DNA of 64,000 nucleotides from an uncultured Allomuricauda sp. (lineage in GTDB: Bacteria; Bacteroidota; Bacteroidia; Flavobacteriales; Flavobacteriaceae), in contig NZ_CANMPQ010000001.1 of the NCBI RefSeq assembly GCF_947499695.1, positions 744,001 through 808,000 on the forward strand, read 5' to 3'. Within the stretch, counting starts at the first letter, position 1, and every line of letters begins with the position of its first letter. The translations under genes and the position numbers were made by a program. Of the stretch, positions 42,330 to 50,640 are shown piece by piece. The notes below the pieces were generated by a model. The model saw only the letters and a list, made by a program, of their open reading frames with translations. It searched no databases and was not told the origin of the DNA.

Positions 42330-43721
42330 TTAATCCAACCCTGCTACTTCTTTTATCTCTCCAATAATTCTATCGGCCAAACCATCCGCTTCCTTTTGTG
42401 AAAGGGCCTCGGTGTATATTCTGATAATCGGTTCGGTATTGGATTTACGTAAATGTACCCAGTTCTCGGCAAAATCAATCTTAACTCCATCAACAGTGGA
42501 CACCTGTTCATTCTTATATTTTTGATGCATGGCATCGAGAAGGCTATCGACATCCAAATCTGGTGTAAGCTGAATCTTCTTTTTACTCATAAAATAGCTT
42601 GGATAACTAGCTCTTAATTCAGCAACGGTTCCTCCCTTTTCTGACATCAACATTAAAAACAGAGCAGTTCCTACCAAAGCATCCCTTCCATAATGACTTT
42701 CTGGGTAAATGATTCCTCCATTCCCTTCTCCCCCAATAACAGCATTGTTAGCCTTCATTTTAGTAACCACATTCACTTCACCAACTGCTGCAGCCTCATA
42801 GATGCCACCATGCTTTTTGGTAACATCACTAAGGGCTCTGGTTGAAGACAAGTTTGAAACGGTATTTCCTTTAGTTTTATTCAATACATAATCCGCGCAT
42901 GCCACCAAAGTATATTCTTCACCAAACATTTCCCCATCATTGCTGATAAAGGCCAAGCGATCTACATCAGGGTCAACCACAATTCCAAAATCAGCTTTTT
43001 CCTTGACCACTAATTCGCAGATATCAGCTAAATGTTCCTTTAGCGGTTCTGGGTTATGAGGGAAATGACCTGTAGGGTCACAGTACAACTTGACAACTTC
43101 TACACCTAGTTCTTCCAGAAGTTTTGGAATAGCGATTCCTCCTGTGGAATTCACGCCATCTACCACAACTTTAAAGCCACCTTTTTTGATGACCTCCTTA
43201 TCAACTAAATTTAGATTGAGTACTTCTTTGATATGAATGTCGATGTACGAATCGTTTTTTGTAATGTTCCCTAAATCATCTACTTCGGCAAAATCAAAAT
43301 CTTCTTTTTCTGCCAATTCCAAAATAATCGCTCCTTGCTTGGCATCTAAAAATTCACCTTTTTCATTAAGTAATTTCAAGGCATTCCATTGTTTCGGATT
43401 ATGACTGGCTGTAAGTATTATGCCTCCATCCGCCTTTTCTAGGGGAACTGCAATTTCAACTGTTGGTGTTGTAGAAAGCCCTAGATCAACCACATCAATT
43501 CCCAATCCAACTAAGGTAGAAACTACTAGATTCTGAATCATCTCACCAGATAATCTCGCATCCCTACCGATAACAACATTCAATTTATCTTTTCCAGTAT
43601 AATCTTTTAACCAAGTTCCATATGCAGCAGCAAATTTTACAGCATCAATTGGAGTAAGATTATCATTGGTGGCTCCGCCGATGGTACCACGTATTCCGGA
43701 AATTGATTTAATCAGTGTCAT
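42330..43721 (-). CDS. glmM: Phosphoglucosamine mutase
   Basis: A 463-aa member of the alpha-D-phosphohexomutase family. The phosphoserine S106 is in LTASHNPKQWNALK, the metal loop is DPDVDRLAF, the sugar-specificity loop is GGEGNGG, and the phosphate-binding loop near the end is RKSNTEPIIRIYTEA. The GEGNGG loop favours glucosamine-6-phosphate over glucose-6-phosphate. It makes glucosamine-1-phosphate for UDP-GlcNAc, peptidoglycan and lipid A. It is transcribed from a TATATTTG -7 element and is divergent from the acyl-carrier-protein phosphodiesterase gene. Confidence 0.93.
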   Translation of the reverse strand: MTLIKSISGIRGTIGGATNDNLTPIDAVKFAAAYGTWLKDYTGKDKLNVVIGRDARLSGEMIQNLVVSTLVGLGIDVVDLGLSTTPTVEIAVPLEKADGGIILTASHNPKQWNALKLLNEKGEFLDAKQGAIILELAEKEDFDFAEVDDLGNITKNDSYIDIHIKEVLNLNLVDKEVIKKGGFKVVVDGVNSTGGIAIPKLLEELGVEVVKLYCDPTGHFPHNPEPLKEHLADICELVVKEKADFGIVVDPDVDRLAFISNDGEMFGEEYTLVACADYVLNKTKGNTVSNLSSTRALSDVTKKHGGIYEAAAVGEVNVVTKMKANNAVIGGEGNGGIIYPESHYGRDALVGTALFLMLMSEKGGTVAELRASYPSYFMSKKKIQLTPDLDVDSLLDAMHQKYKNEQVSTVDGVKIDFAENWVHLRKSNTEPIIRIYTEALSQKEADGLADRIIGEIKEVAGLD

Positions 43722-43740
43722 AGTTGTTGAAAAGTTTTTG

Positions 43741-43748
43741 CAAATATA
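43741..43748 (-). promoter_or_regulatory. -7 promoter element of glmM
   Basis: The minus strand reads TATATTTG, an exact TAnnTTTG match 19 bases before the glmM ATG (43721). No clear -33 TTG is present. Confidence 0.55.
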
Positions 43749-43812
43749 ACTGCCTGTCCGCTATTACATGTTTCGAATTTGTAAATTTCAAAAAGAAAAC
43801 AAAGATCTATTC

Positions 43813-44406
43813 GTGAACTTCCTAGCCCACATTTATTTATCCTTTGATGATCAGGAAATTACATTGGGCAATTTTTTTGCAGATCATATTCGCGGGAACA
43901 AATTCAAACATTTTCCCGAAAAAATCCAGAAGGGTATTATACTTCACAGGGAAATTGACACTTTCACCGACTCACATCCAATTGCAAAGCAAAGCAGCAA
44001 GCGTCTCCACAAAAATTACAGTCATTATAGCAGGGTAATTGTAGATATCTTTTATGATCACTTTCTGGCCAAAAATTGGTCTGTTTACTCTCAAATCCCG
44101 CTTAAGGAATATGTTGAAAACTTCTATGATTTGCTAGAGGACAATTATGATATACTTCCACTTGGCACGCAACGCATGATGCCCTATATGATTGCTGATA
44201 ATTGGCTCTATAGCTATGCTAACCTAGACGGAATATCCAAAGTGCTCAATGGAATGAACCGAAGGACAAAAAACAAATCCAAAATGAATTTTGCCATTCT
44301 GGATTTAGAACAAAACTATACTGCATTTGAAGAGGAGTTCACCAATTTTTTTGAAGAATTGATTACCTTTTCCCAGCTAAAATTCAAATCCCTATGCGAA
44401 GACTGA
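43813..44406 (+). CDS. Acyl carrier protein phosphodiesterase (AcpH/DUF479 family)
   Basis: A 197-aa protein when started at GTG 43813, giving MNFLAHIYLSF, the family's usual N-terminus; an ATG at 43768 would add 15 atypical residues. Conserved parts include GNFFADHIRGN, GIILHREIDTFTDSHP (HD-like metal site), VDIFYDHFLAKNW and MIADNWLYSYA. Characterised members remove the phosphopantetheine arm from acyl carrier protein. Its last 13 bases overlap the start of the gamma-glutamyltransferase gene, indicating coupling. Confidence 0.88.
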   Translation: MNFLAHIYLSFDDQEITLGNFFADHIRGNKFKHFPEKIQKGIILHREIDTFTDSHPIAKQSSKRLHKNYSHYSRVIVDIFYDHFLAKNWSVYSQIPLKEYVENFYDLLEDNYDILPLGTQRMMPYMIADNWLYSYANLDGISKVLNGMNRRTKNKSKMNFAILDLEQNYTAFEEEFTNFFEELITFSQLKFKSLCED

Positions 44407-46076
44407 TTCTTATCCTTCCTATTGTCCTATTTCTACATTGTAAAAAACAACCCGCAACACCAACAGGCCTGGTCACCGAAAAAGCAATGGTGGTCTCTGC
44501 CCGCGCGGAAGCTTCGAAAATTGGTTCTGAAATCATGGAAAAAGGCGGCAATGCGTTTGATGCCATGATTGCTACAGAGCTTGCGCTTGCTGTGGCTTAC
44601 CCCTATGCTGGCAATATTGGAGGCGGAGGTTTTATGGTTTACCGGAAAAGTAATGGAGATATTGGGGCTATAGACTATCGTGAGAAAGCGCCATTATCCG
44701 CCCACAAGGATATGTATCTGGATTCTTTAGGGAACGTTATTCCCAATATGAGCACTGTTGGAGCAACCGCAGTGGGAGTTCCCGGAACTGTGGCAGGCGT
44801 GGTTGAGGTACATGAAAAATTTGGCTCCCTCCCTTTTTCGGAAATCCTTGCACCCGTAATTGCCTTGGCAAAGAAAGGTGTGGTTGTTACCGAAAAACAG
44901 GCAAAGAGACTAGAGCATCATCGTGAACAGATTATGACCGTAAGCGGTGACAGCACCAAGTTGGCTGCCAATTATAAGCCAGGAGACACAATTAAATATC
45001 CTGAGTTGGCCAGAACCTTGGAGAAAATCCAAAAACATGGCAGAGATGGTTTTTATAAAGGTGAAATCGCACAAAAATTAACCGCTTTTATTCAAGAGAA
45101 AGGGGGGTACATAACAGAAGAGGATCTTGAAAAATATGAAGCCAAATGGAGGCAACCCGTCGTCTTTGATTACAAAGACCTTAAGTTAATTTCGATGTCC
45201 CCTCCAAGTAGTGGTGGAGTGACCATGAACCAGATTTTCAAAATGATGGAATCCCATGACATTTCCGACTACGGACACAATTCCACAAAATCGGTACAAT
45301 TATTCACGGAAGCCGCTCGCAGGGCTTACGCGGATAGAAACTACTTTTTGGGTGATCCAGATTTCGTTAGCATTCCATTGGATGTCCTTTTAAGTGATGA
45401 CTATTTGGAGGAAAGAATGCAGGGTTTCTCATTTGAAAAACCGACCCCTTCTTCAGAAGTTTCCCATGGGGTTGTTGAAATCATTGAGAGCGACGAAACC
45501 ACGCATTATTCTATTGTAGATAACCAAGGTAATGCCATTTCAGCAACGACAACCTTAAACGGAGCTTATGGATCCAAACTATATTCCGATGAGCTAGGTT
45601 TTTTCTTTAATAATGAAATGGACGACTTTAGTGCTAAACCAGGAATTCCAAATATGTTTGGCTTAATCGGTGCTGAGGCCAATAGCATTGCTCCAGAAAA
45701 ACGTATGTTGAGCAGTATGACGCCAACCATTGTAGAGAAAGACGGAAAGTTATTTATGGTGGTCGGCACCCCCGGAGGCTCAACAATTATTACCGCCGTA
45801 GCCCAGACAATTCTAAATGTTTATGAATTCAATTTGAGTATGCAAGAAGCGGTAAATGCTCCAAGATTTCATCATCAATGGCTTCCCGATTTAATTATAT
45901 TCGAAGAAGAAGGGTTTTCCAACGAGCTTAAATCCGAACTTAAGGGTATCGGGTATAAAATCCATGAAGGTCGAAACCGAATTATAGGTAAAGTCGATGC
46001 AATTAGGGTTCTCCCAGATGGAAAACTGGAAGGTGGTGCCGACAAACGTGGTGATGACACAGCAGTCGGCTTTTAA
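44394..46076 (+). CDS. ggt: Gamma-glutamyltransferase lipoprotein
   Basis: A 560-aa Ntn hydrolase. The N-terminus has a short lipoprotein signal (LFLHC, Cys 16). The large subunit contains NAFDAMIATELALAV and GGGGFMVYR. The autoprocessing site precedes the nucleophile T369 in DETTHYSIVD, which begins the small subunit. Substrate residues are in NNEMDDFS and the gamma-glutamyl-binding SSMTPTIV and GTPGGSTII. The enzyme hydrolyses or transfers gamma-glutamyl groups in the periplasm. It lies 9 bp before an ATP-grasp ligase gene, an unusual pairing. Confidence 0.95.
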   Translation: MRRLILILPIVLFLHCKKQPATPTGLVTEKAMVVSARAEASKIGSEIMEKGGNAFDAMIATELALAVAYPYAGNIGGGGFMVYRKSNGDIGAIDYREKAPLSAHKDMYLDSLGNVIPNMSTVGATAVGVPGTVAGVVEVHEKFGSLPFSEILAPVIALAKKGVVVTEKQAKRLEHHREQIMTVSGDSTKLAANYKPGDTIKYPELARTLEKIQKHGRDGFYKGEIAQKLTAFIQEKGGYITEEDLEKYEAKWRQPVVFDYKDLKLISMSPPSSGGVTMNQIFKMMESHDISDYGHNSTKSVQLFTEAARRAYADRNYFLGDPDFVSIPLDVLLSDDYLEERMQGFSFEKPTPSSEVSHGVVEIIESDETTHYSIVDNQGNAISATTTLNGAYGSKLYSDELGFFFNNEMDDFSAKPGIPNMFGLIGAEANSIAPEKRMLSSMTPTIVEKDGKLFMVVGTPGGSTIITAVAQTILNVYEFNLSMQEAVNAPRFHHQWLPDLIIFEEEGFSNELKSELKGIGYKIHEGRNRIIGKVDAIRVLPDGKLEGGADKRGDDTAVGF

Positions 46077-46085
46077 ATTGGTGCT

Positions 46086-47000
46086 ATGTTCGATATTGTC
46101 ATCTTGACGGATTCACGATTTGTAAATCCCAAAAACTCAAACCAACTTATTGAGAATGTTCTTCAGGAAGATCAGCTAGTTTTAGGGTCTCTTCAAAAAT
46201 TAGGACTGCAAGTCATCATAAAAGCATGGGATGATTCTGATTTTGATTGGAGCTCAACGAAATATGCCCTTTTCAGGTCCACCTGGGACTGCTTTGATCG
46301 TTTCACAGAATTTTCTTCTTGGTTTGAACAGACAAAGAATATAACCAACTTTATAAACTCCTATACGTTGGTTTCGTGGAATATTGACAAACATTACCTA
46401 AAAAAGCTACAACAGAATGGAATAAATATTCCCAAAACATTGTTTGTAGAACCAGGTGCACAAATCAATTTAAAACAGGTAATTGATAAAGCTCGACAAG
46501 ATTTAAGTTTTACTACAGAAAACTTGGTGCTTAAACCATGCATCGCAGGAGGGGCTAGACATACCTACAAATTCCACATGAATGACTGGGCAAGTCATAA
46601 TGATATGTTCGAGGAATTGATTTTGAACGAAACCATGATGTTGCAAGAGTTTCAAAAGAACATTGTGGAACATGGGGAAATTTCCGTTGTTATGTTCAAT
46701 GGAGAATACTCACACGCCATTTTAAAACTAGCAAAGCCCGGCGATTTCCGAGTACAAGATGATTATGGAGGAACAGTGCATGATTATCAACCTTCAAAAC
46801 AGGAAATTGATTTTGCAAAACAAGTACTCCACGCCAGTCCAGAGATGCCTATCTATGCCCGTGTAGATATTTTTAAAGATAATGAGGGTAGTCTGGCTTT
46901 GGCTGAACTTGAAATTTTTGAACCTGAATTATGGTTTCGACGTTACCCTGAAGCCGCAGATTTTTTCGCAAAAAGTATCAAGGAAAAACTGTTTGATTAG
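46086..47000 (+). CDS. ATP-grasp ligase-like protein (glutathione-synthetase/cycloserine-ligase-like)
   Basis: A 304-aa protein of the ATP-grasp superfamily. It has the FRSTWDCFDR motif near residue 60 seen in the DcsG-like/uncharacterised ATP-grasp family, then NLVLKPCIAGGARHTYKF (nucleotide lysine and glycine segment), MLQEFQKNIVEHGEISVVMFNG and the acidic metal site LAELEIFEPELWF, with the E-x-E-P pattern. Such enzymes join a carboxylate to an amine. It lies 9 bp after the gamma-glutamyltransferase gene. The product is unknown. Confidence 0.85.
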   Translation: MFDIVILTDSRFVNPKNSNQLIENVLQEDQLVLGSLQKLGLQVIIKAWDDSDFDWSSTKYALFRSTWDCFDRFTEFSSWFEQTKNITNFINSYTLVSWNIDKHYLKKLQQNGINIPKTLFVEPGAQINLKQVIDKARQDLSFTTENLVLKPCIAGGARHTYKFHMNDWASHNDMFEELILNETMMLQEFQKNIVEHGEISVVMFNGEYSHAILKLAKPGDFRVQDDYGGTVHDYQPSKQEIDFAKQVLHASPEMPIYARVDIFKDNEGSLALAELEIFEPELWFRRYPEAADFFAKSIKEKLFD

Positions 47001-47029
47001 TATTTGACCTCTTCAAAATTCACCCACTT

Positions 47030-47923
47030 CTATTCTCCAAGTAACCTTAAAAACACCTCCAGTGCATGATTGGTGCTTGCTTCATTCCATACTGCAAATA
47101 GTTCTGTTTTAAAAGGCTCGTCATTAAGTTCTATAAAATCGACTTTATATTTGGTGGATAAGGTGAGTGATTTGGGAACAATCGAAATTCCAAGTCCACT
47201 CTCCACCAACTTAAAAATTGCAGGTCCATGTATAGATTGATGTGTAATCTTCGGCGTAAAACCATGACTCGCACAAAGACTTATAATTTGATGATAATAC
47301 GATTGACTTTGTTGATTTGGAAAAAGAATGAATGATTCATTGGACAGCTGTTTTAAGCTTTTAAAATTCTTCATTCCTACGGAATGATCTTTTGGTAAAA
47401 CAACGCAAAGATTCTCAGTTGCAACGGATTTAAAGCTCATGGTATCCGGAACTTCATTAGATCGCATTAAGCCAACGTCGAGTTGATTCCGCTCCAACAA
47501 TTCCATTAATACCTGATTACTCCCTTCTTGTAAAACAAATTGGATTTTGGGGTAAGCTAAATTCAATTCTTTGATTTTTTCAGGTAAAAATTCTTGGATT
47601 GCAGAACCAACAAAGCCGATTTTAATCATTCCAGTATGCCCGTCCATGGTAGCACTCCATCGTTCCATGGAGGTTTGCATTTGTCCAACGATGATTTCGG
47701 CTTCAGTTTTAAAAAGTGTACCAGCTGGATTCAATTCAACTTTCCGATTATGTCTTTTAAAAAGAGGACATTTCAGAATAGTCTCCAATCGTTGTATCTG
47801 CTGACTCAGAGCGGATTGTGAAATCAAGAGTCGTTCTGCCGCTTGACCATAATGCAAGGTTTCGGCAAGAGTCAGAAAATAATTCAGGTGCCGAATTTCC
47901 AATTGATTACTATAACTTATCAT
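47030..47923 (-). CDS. LysR-family transcriptional regulator
   Basis: A 297-aa LysR protein. A winged HTH spans residues about 9-66 (LNYFLTLAETLHYGQAAERL, then ISQSALSQQIQRLE). A substrate-binding periplasmic-fold domain follows (about 95-297) with GMIKIGFVGSA and LPEKIKELNLAYPKIQF. It is divergent from the DUF1338 gene with a 78-bp spacer holding A/T-rich ATTAAAT half-sites (ATTAAATACAATTAAAT, 47939-47955), which fits the usual LysR arrangement of controlling the adjacent gene. Confidence 0.93.
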   Translation of the reverse strand: MISYSNQLEIRHLNYFLTLAETLHYGQAAERLLISQSALSQQIQRLETILKCPLFKRHNRKVELNPAGTLFKTEAEIIVGQMQTSMERWSATMDGHTGMIKIGFVGSAIQEFLPEKIKELNLAYPKIQFVLQEGSNQVLMELLERNQLDVGLMRSNEVPDTMSFKSVATENLCVVLPKDHSVGMKNFKSLKQLSNESFILFPNQQSQSYYHQIISLCASHGFTPKITHQSIHGPAIFKLVESGLGISIVPKSLTLSTKYKVDFIELNDEPFKTELFAVWNEASTNHALEVFLRLLGE

Positions 47924-47963
47924 TCAATACAAAATAATAATTAAATACAATTAAATATACAAC

Positions 47964-47971
47964 TAGTTTTG
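47964..47971 (+). promoter_or_regulatory. -7 promoter element of the DUF1338 gene
   Basis: TAGTTTTG is an exact TAnnTTTG element 30 bases before ATG 48002, next to the LysR half-sites. The longer frame that starts at 47969 would begin inside it, which favours 48002. Confidence 0.55.
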
Positions 47972-48001
47972 TTGTCAATTCGTATAATTAAAGCAAAGAC
48001 G

Positions 48002-48922
48002 ATGAACTTTGATGACAATACTCCACTGGATATTATCTTGAAATCTATTTTCGACCCCTATAAAAAGAGTGTGGCTGATGTGGAAAAAATAAGTCAGGCG
48101 ATGATTGCCAAAGGGCTAATCGGTAAGCAAGAAGACATCATCAATGACCACATAGCTTTCAGGACCTTAGGGGTTCCTAATTTGGGAATAGTTTCGCTGG
48201 AAAAAATATTTCTTGCCCATGGCTACCAACGAATGGATTCCTACTATTTTGGAGAAAAGAAATTGGACGCGTATTGGTATGCTCCTCCAAAGCCGGAGTA
48301 TCCAAGGATTTTTATCAGTGAATTAAGAGTGAATGAGTTATCATCAAATGCCCAATCAATCATTAAAAAATACACGAAGCTCATTACCACAGACCCTGTG
48401 GACGCCCTAAACTTGATAAATCCGAAGGAAGTCGGGCAGTTTTTTTACAAACCGTTATGGGAAGTGCCTTCACTTGATGAGTTTCTAGAATTAGCAAAAG
48501 AGACAGAGTACGCAGCCTGGGTCATTTATAATAGATACTATCTTAATCATTACACCATCAGCGTGCACGCACTACCTGAACCCTACAATTCTTTGGTAGC
48601 ATTCAATTCCTTTTTGGAAGAGATAGGTATTGTCTTGAACACCGCTGGAGGGAAAATTAAAATCAGTAATGATGGTTTATTAAAACAAAGTAGTTCGGTC
48701 GCGAAAATGGTAAATGCAAATTTCGCAAATGGTGAGCAAATGAAAATAGCCGGCAGTTATGTGGAATTTGCCGAACGGTTACCGCTTCCTGAGTTCAAAA
48801 ACATGGAGAAGACCCTTTTGAAAAGAGAGCACCTACGCGAGGGTTTTGAATCAGCAAATGCTGATAAAATTTTTGAAAGTACATATAATGAGCAGGTCAA
48901 AAAAACGGTTAATTGCTCTTAA
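48002..48922 (+). CDS. DUF1338 protein (2-oxoadipate dioxygenase/decarboxylase family)
   Basis: A 306-aa cytoplasmic protein of the DUF1338 family, whose characterised member HglS converts 2-oxoadipate to D-2-hydroxyglutarate in lysine breakdown using Fe(II). Visible family features are INDHIAFRTLGVPNLG (metal-binding histidine and arginine), a central YYFGEKKLDAYWYAPP, FISELRVNELS and, later, HYTISVHALPEPYNSL with further metal ligands. It is controlled by the divergent LysR gene (inference). A D-2-hydroxyglutarate-type dehydrogenase would be needed downstream; the large FAD/Fe-S dehydrogenase in this window is one candidate. The 3' end overlaps the XRE gene by 14 bp. Confidence 0.85.
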   Translation: MNFDDNTPLDIILKSIFDPYKKSVADVEKISQAMIAKGLIGKQEDIINDHIAFRTLGVPNLGIVSLEKIFLAHGYQRMDSYYFGEKKLDAYWYAPPKPEYPRIFISELRVNELSSNAQSIIKKYTKLITTDPVDALNLINPKEVGQFFYKPLWEVPSLDEFLELAKETEYAAWVIYNRYYLNHYTISVHALPEPYNSLVAFNSFLEEIGIVLNTAGGKIKISNDGLLKQSSSVAKMVNANFANGEQMKIAGSYVEFAERLPLPEFKNMEKTLLKREHLREGFESANADKIFESTYNEQVKKTVNCS

Positions 48923-49673
48923 CCTGTCCTACTTGCTTTTTTAATTCTTCCATGGACTGTTGAAGCTGACGCAATAAACCGGTTTCCGTGGTTGCATCAA
49001 CATTAAAGGTAAGCTTACTACTGACCTCCCAAATTTCTTGTATCTGAAAGGGTTTGATTTCGTAAGGAGGATAGGTTTCATTTAAAGAAACTAAGGTGAT
49101 ATTATTCGAATTGGGTCGTTTCTCAATCTTTTTGACCATGACTGAATCCTGAAGAACCACTACATACATTTTATTGGAACTCACATGATCTATGTGCTCT
49201 ATGGCCCTGGCCAAAACCCATTCATCTGGTCTAAGATTCGGCAGCATACTATCACCTTCAACCTGAAATCCTCTATATGTAGCATTTCTAAACTCCGGAA
49301 TTGGCAAATCAAAAGCTGGAAGTTGCTGGTACCAACTGGTATCTTGAATGTTTTGTGGGTATCCCGCAGCGGCCTTGGCATTTACCAGTACCATATTGTC
49401 TTGTTCAGCGCTATCAACGGTGACCACTTTTGGAATAACACTGGTTTTTGAAGTCTCCAAATGCTTCTGATCACTTTCCCCAAACAACCACAACGGATTA
49501 ATTTTAAATTGCCTTAATAGCTCTGCCACTACTCTACCAGATAATTTGGTGCGGCCACGTTCAATATCAGCAGTGGTATTAGAAATCCCCAATAACTTGG
49601 CAAAATCAGCTTGGGTATATCCAAGTTCTCTCCGAATCTCAGTAAATCGTTTTAACGTTAGTTCATTTTCCAT
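48909..49673 (-). CDS. XRE-S24 (LexA-like) self-cleaving repressor
   Basis: A 254-aa repressor. The N-terminal Cro/CI-type HTH spans about residues 7-60 (LGYTQADFAKLLGISNTTAD). The S24 peptidase part (about 95-200) has an Ala-Gly cleavage site at A103-G104 (AKAAAGYPQN), nucleophile S142 in EGDSMLPNLRPDE and general-base lysine K181 (SVMVKKIEK). All parts needed for LexA-like autocleavage are therefore visible. It is divergent from a DNA-repair-like gene across a spacer with five operator-like sites. It may be a second DNA-damage-responsive switch beside the main SOS regulator, as this phylum uses several such S24 repressors. Confidence 0.9.
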   Translation of the reverse strand: MENELTLKRFTEIRRELGYTQADFAKLLGISNTTADIERGRTKLSGRVVAELLRQFKINPLWLFGESDQKHLETSKTSVIPKVVTVDSAEQDNMVLVNAKAAAGYPQNIQDTSWYQQLPAFDLPIPEFRNATYRGFQVEGDSMLPNLRPDEWVLARAIEHIDHVSSNKMYVVVLQDSVMVKKIEKRPNSNNITLVSLNETYPPYEIKPFQIQEIWEVSSKLTFNVDATTETGLLRQLQQSMEELKKQVGQVKSN

Positions 49674-49709
49674 GGCCCTAATTTATTATCCCCTTCGAAC
49701 TGATAATTT

Positions 49710-49845
49710 GGATTATTTCCTATTCCGTTTCTACAAGCTCAGGGTACTCTTATCAATTCAAATATAGGGATTTTGGATTATTTCCAAAAAATAATTTGGA
49801 TTATTTCCATTTTTAGGAATAATTCCATAATTTTGGATTAATTAC
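49710..49845. promoter_or_regulatory. Operator-like array (GGA-N5-TCC) of the XRE-S24 repressor
   Basis: The near-palindrome GGATTATTTCC occurs at 49710-49720, 49775-49785 and 49798-49808; a symmetric version GGAATAATTCC is at 49816-49826, and GGATTAATTAC at 49835-49845. Each non-symmetric copy is preceded by TT (TTGGATTA). Between the last four, steps of 23, 18 and 19 bp are roughly two helical turns. The array fills the spacer between the repressor and the divergent DNA-repair-like gene. Confidence 0.65.
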
Positions 49846-49859
49846 AAAACGGGCGAATC

Positions 49860-50636
49860 ATGAGACATTCAACAACACTGATTTACGATGGTACATTTAA
49901 CGGCTTCCTAACCGCTGTCTTTGTGGCTTTTGAAGAAAAAATAAATGTATCTGATATTCAAAAGAACGGACAGAACCAAAATGGACTTTTTTCGGATACC
50001 AAAACTATCTTCACTAATGTGGAAAAAGCAAAACGGGTTTGGAACACTATTCGAAACAAAAGTCACAATGCGATTACTAATATCTATTTTTCATTTTTGA
50101 GTGAATCCGAAGGTATAGAGTTGATATTATACACCTATATTCAGAAGTTGATGGATTCTAAAGCCAGTACCAATTTGAATTATTCCGATGGCATTGTTCA
50201 ACGAGTGAATCAACTTGCGAGCTCTGTTGGACGTGAAAAACAACGTACTGAAAGCTTAGTTGATTTTCAAATCACGAAAGATGATGTTCGTTTTGCAATG
50301 GTAGAACCTGATGCAAACATCTTACCATTAATATCTAAACATTTTAGAAGCATTTACACAAATCAAAGCTGGTTGATTTATGATTTGAAACGTGGATACG
50401 GTATTTATTACAATCAAAATCAGGTTGAACTGATATCCTTAAATCTCCAGGAAGTACGTTTAACCAAAACATTCAAGAGCGATGCCTTTTTGAATGATGA
50501 GTACGATTACCAAACACTATTGAACGATTATATAAAGAACACCAAGATTAAAGCGTTGATTAATAGAAAACTGTTCTCTGAATCGGTTTCAAAAGGAAAA
50601 GGAAGATCCCTTACAATGACAAAAGAAGCCGTATAG
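49860..50636 (+). CDS. TIGR03915-type putative DNA metabolism/repair protein (DUF4130)
   Basis: A 258-aa protein matching the family of putative DNA metabolism proteins with a DUF4130 domain. It begins TTLIYDGTFNGFLTAVFVAFE, has a central helical region (WNTIRNKSHNAITNIYFSFL) and the C-terminal part TNQSWLIYDLKRGYGIYYNQ, with FLNDEYDYQTLLNDYIKNT near the end. In other genomes it is usually paired with a radical-SAM protein of the TIGR03916 family, thought to act in DNA modification or repair. No such partner is adjacent: the upstream side is the operator array and the downstream side a convergent gene. The biochemical role is not known. Confidence 0.8.
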   Translation: MRHSTTLIYDGTFNGFLTAVFVAFEEKINVSDIQKNGQNQNGLFSDTKTIFTNVEKAKRVWNTIRNKSHNAITNIYFSFLSESEGIELILYTYIQKLMDSKASTNLNYSDGIVQRVNQLASSVGREKQRTESLVDFQITKDDVRFAMVEPDANILPLISKHFRSIYTNQSWLIYDLKRGYGIYYNQNQVELISLNLQEVRLTKTFKSDAFLNDEYDYQTLLNDYIKNTKIKALINRKLFSESVSKGKGRSLTMTKEAV

Positions 50637-50640
50637 TCAA

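Noticed and set aside
49708..49845. Possible CRISPR-like repeats
   Set aside because: The copies are only 11-13 bp, nearly symmetric, with uneven spacing of 18-65 bp; they fit repressor operators, not CRISPR repeats and spacers.
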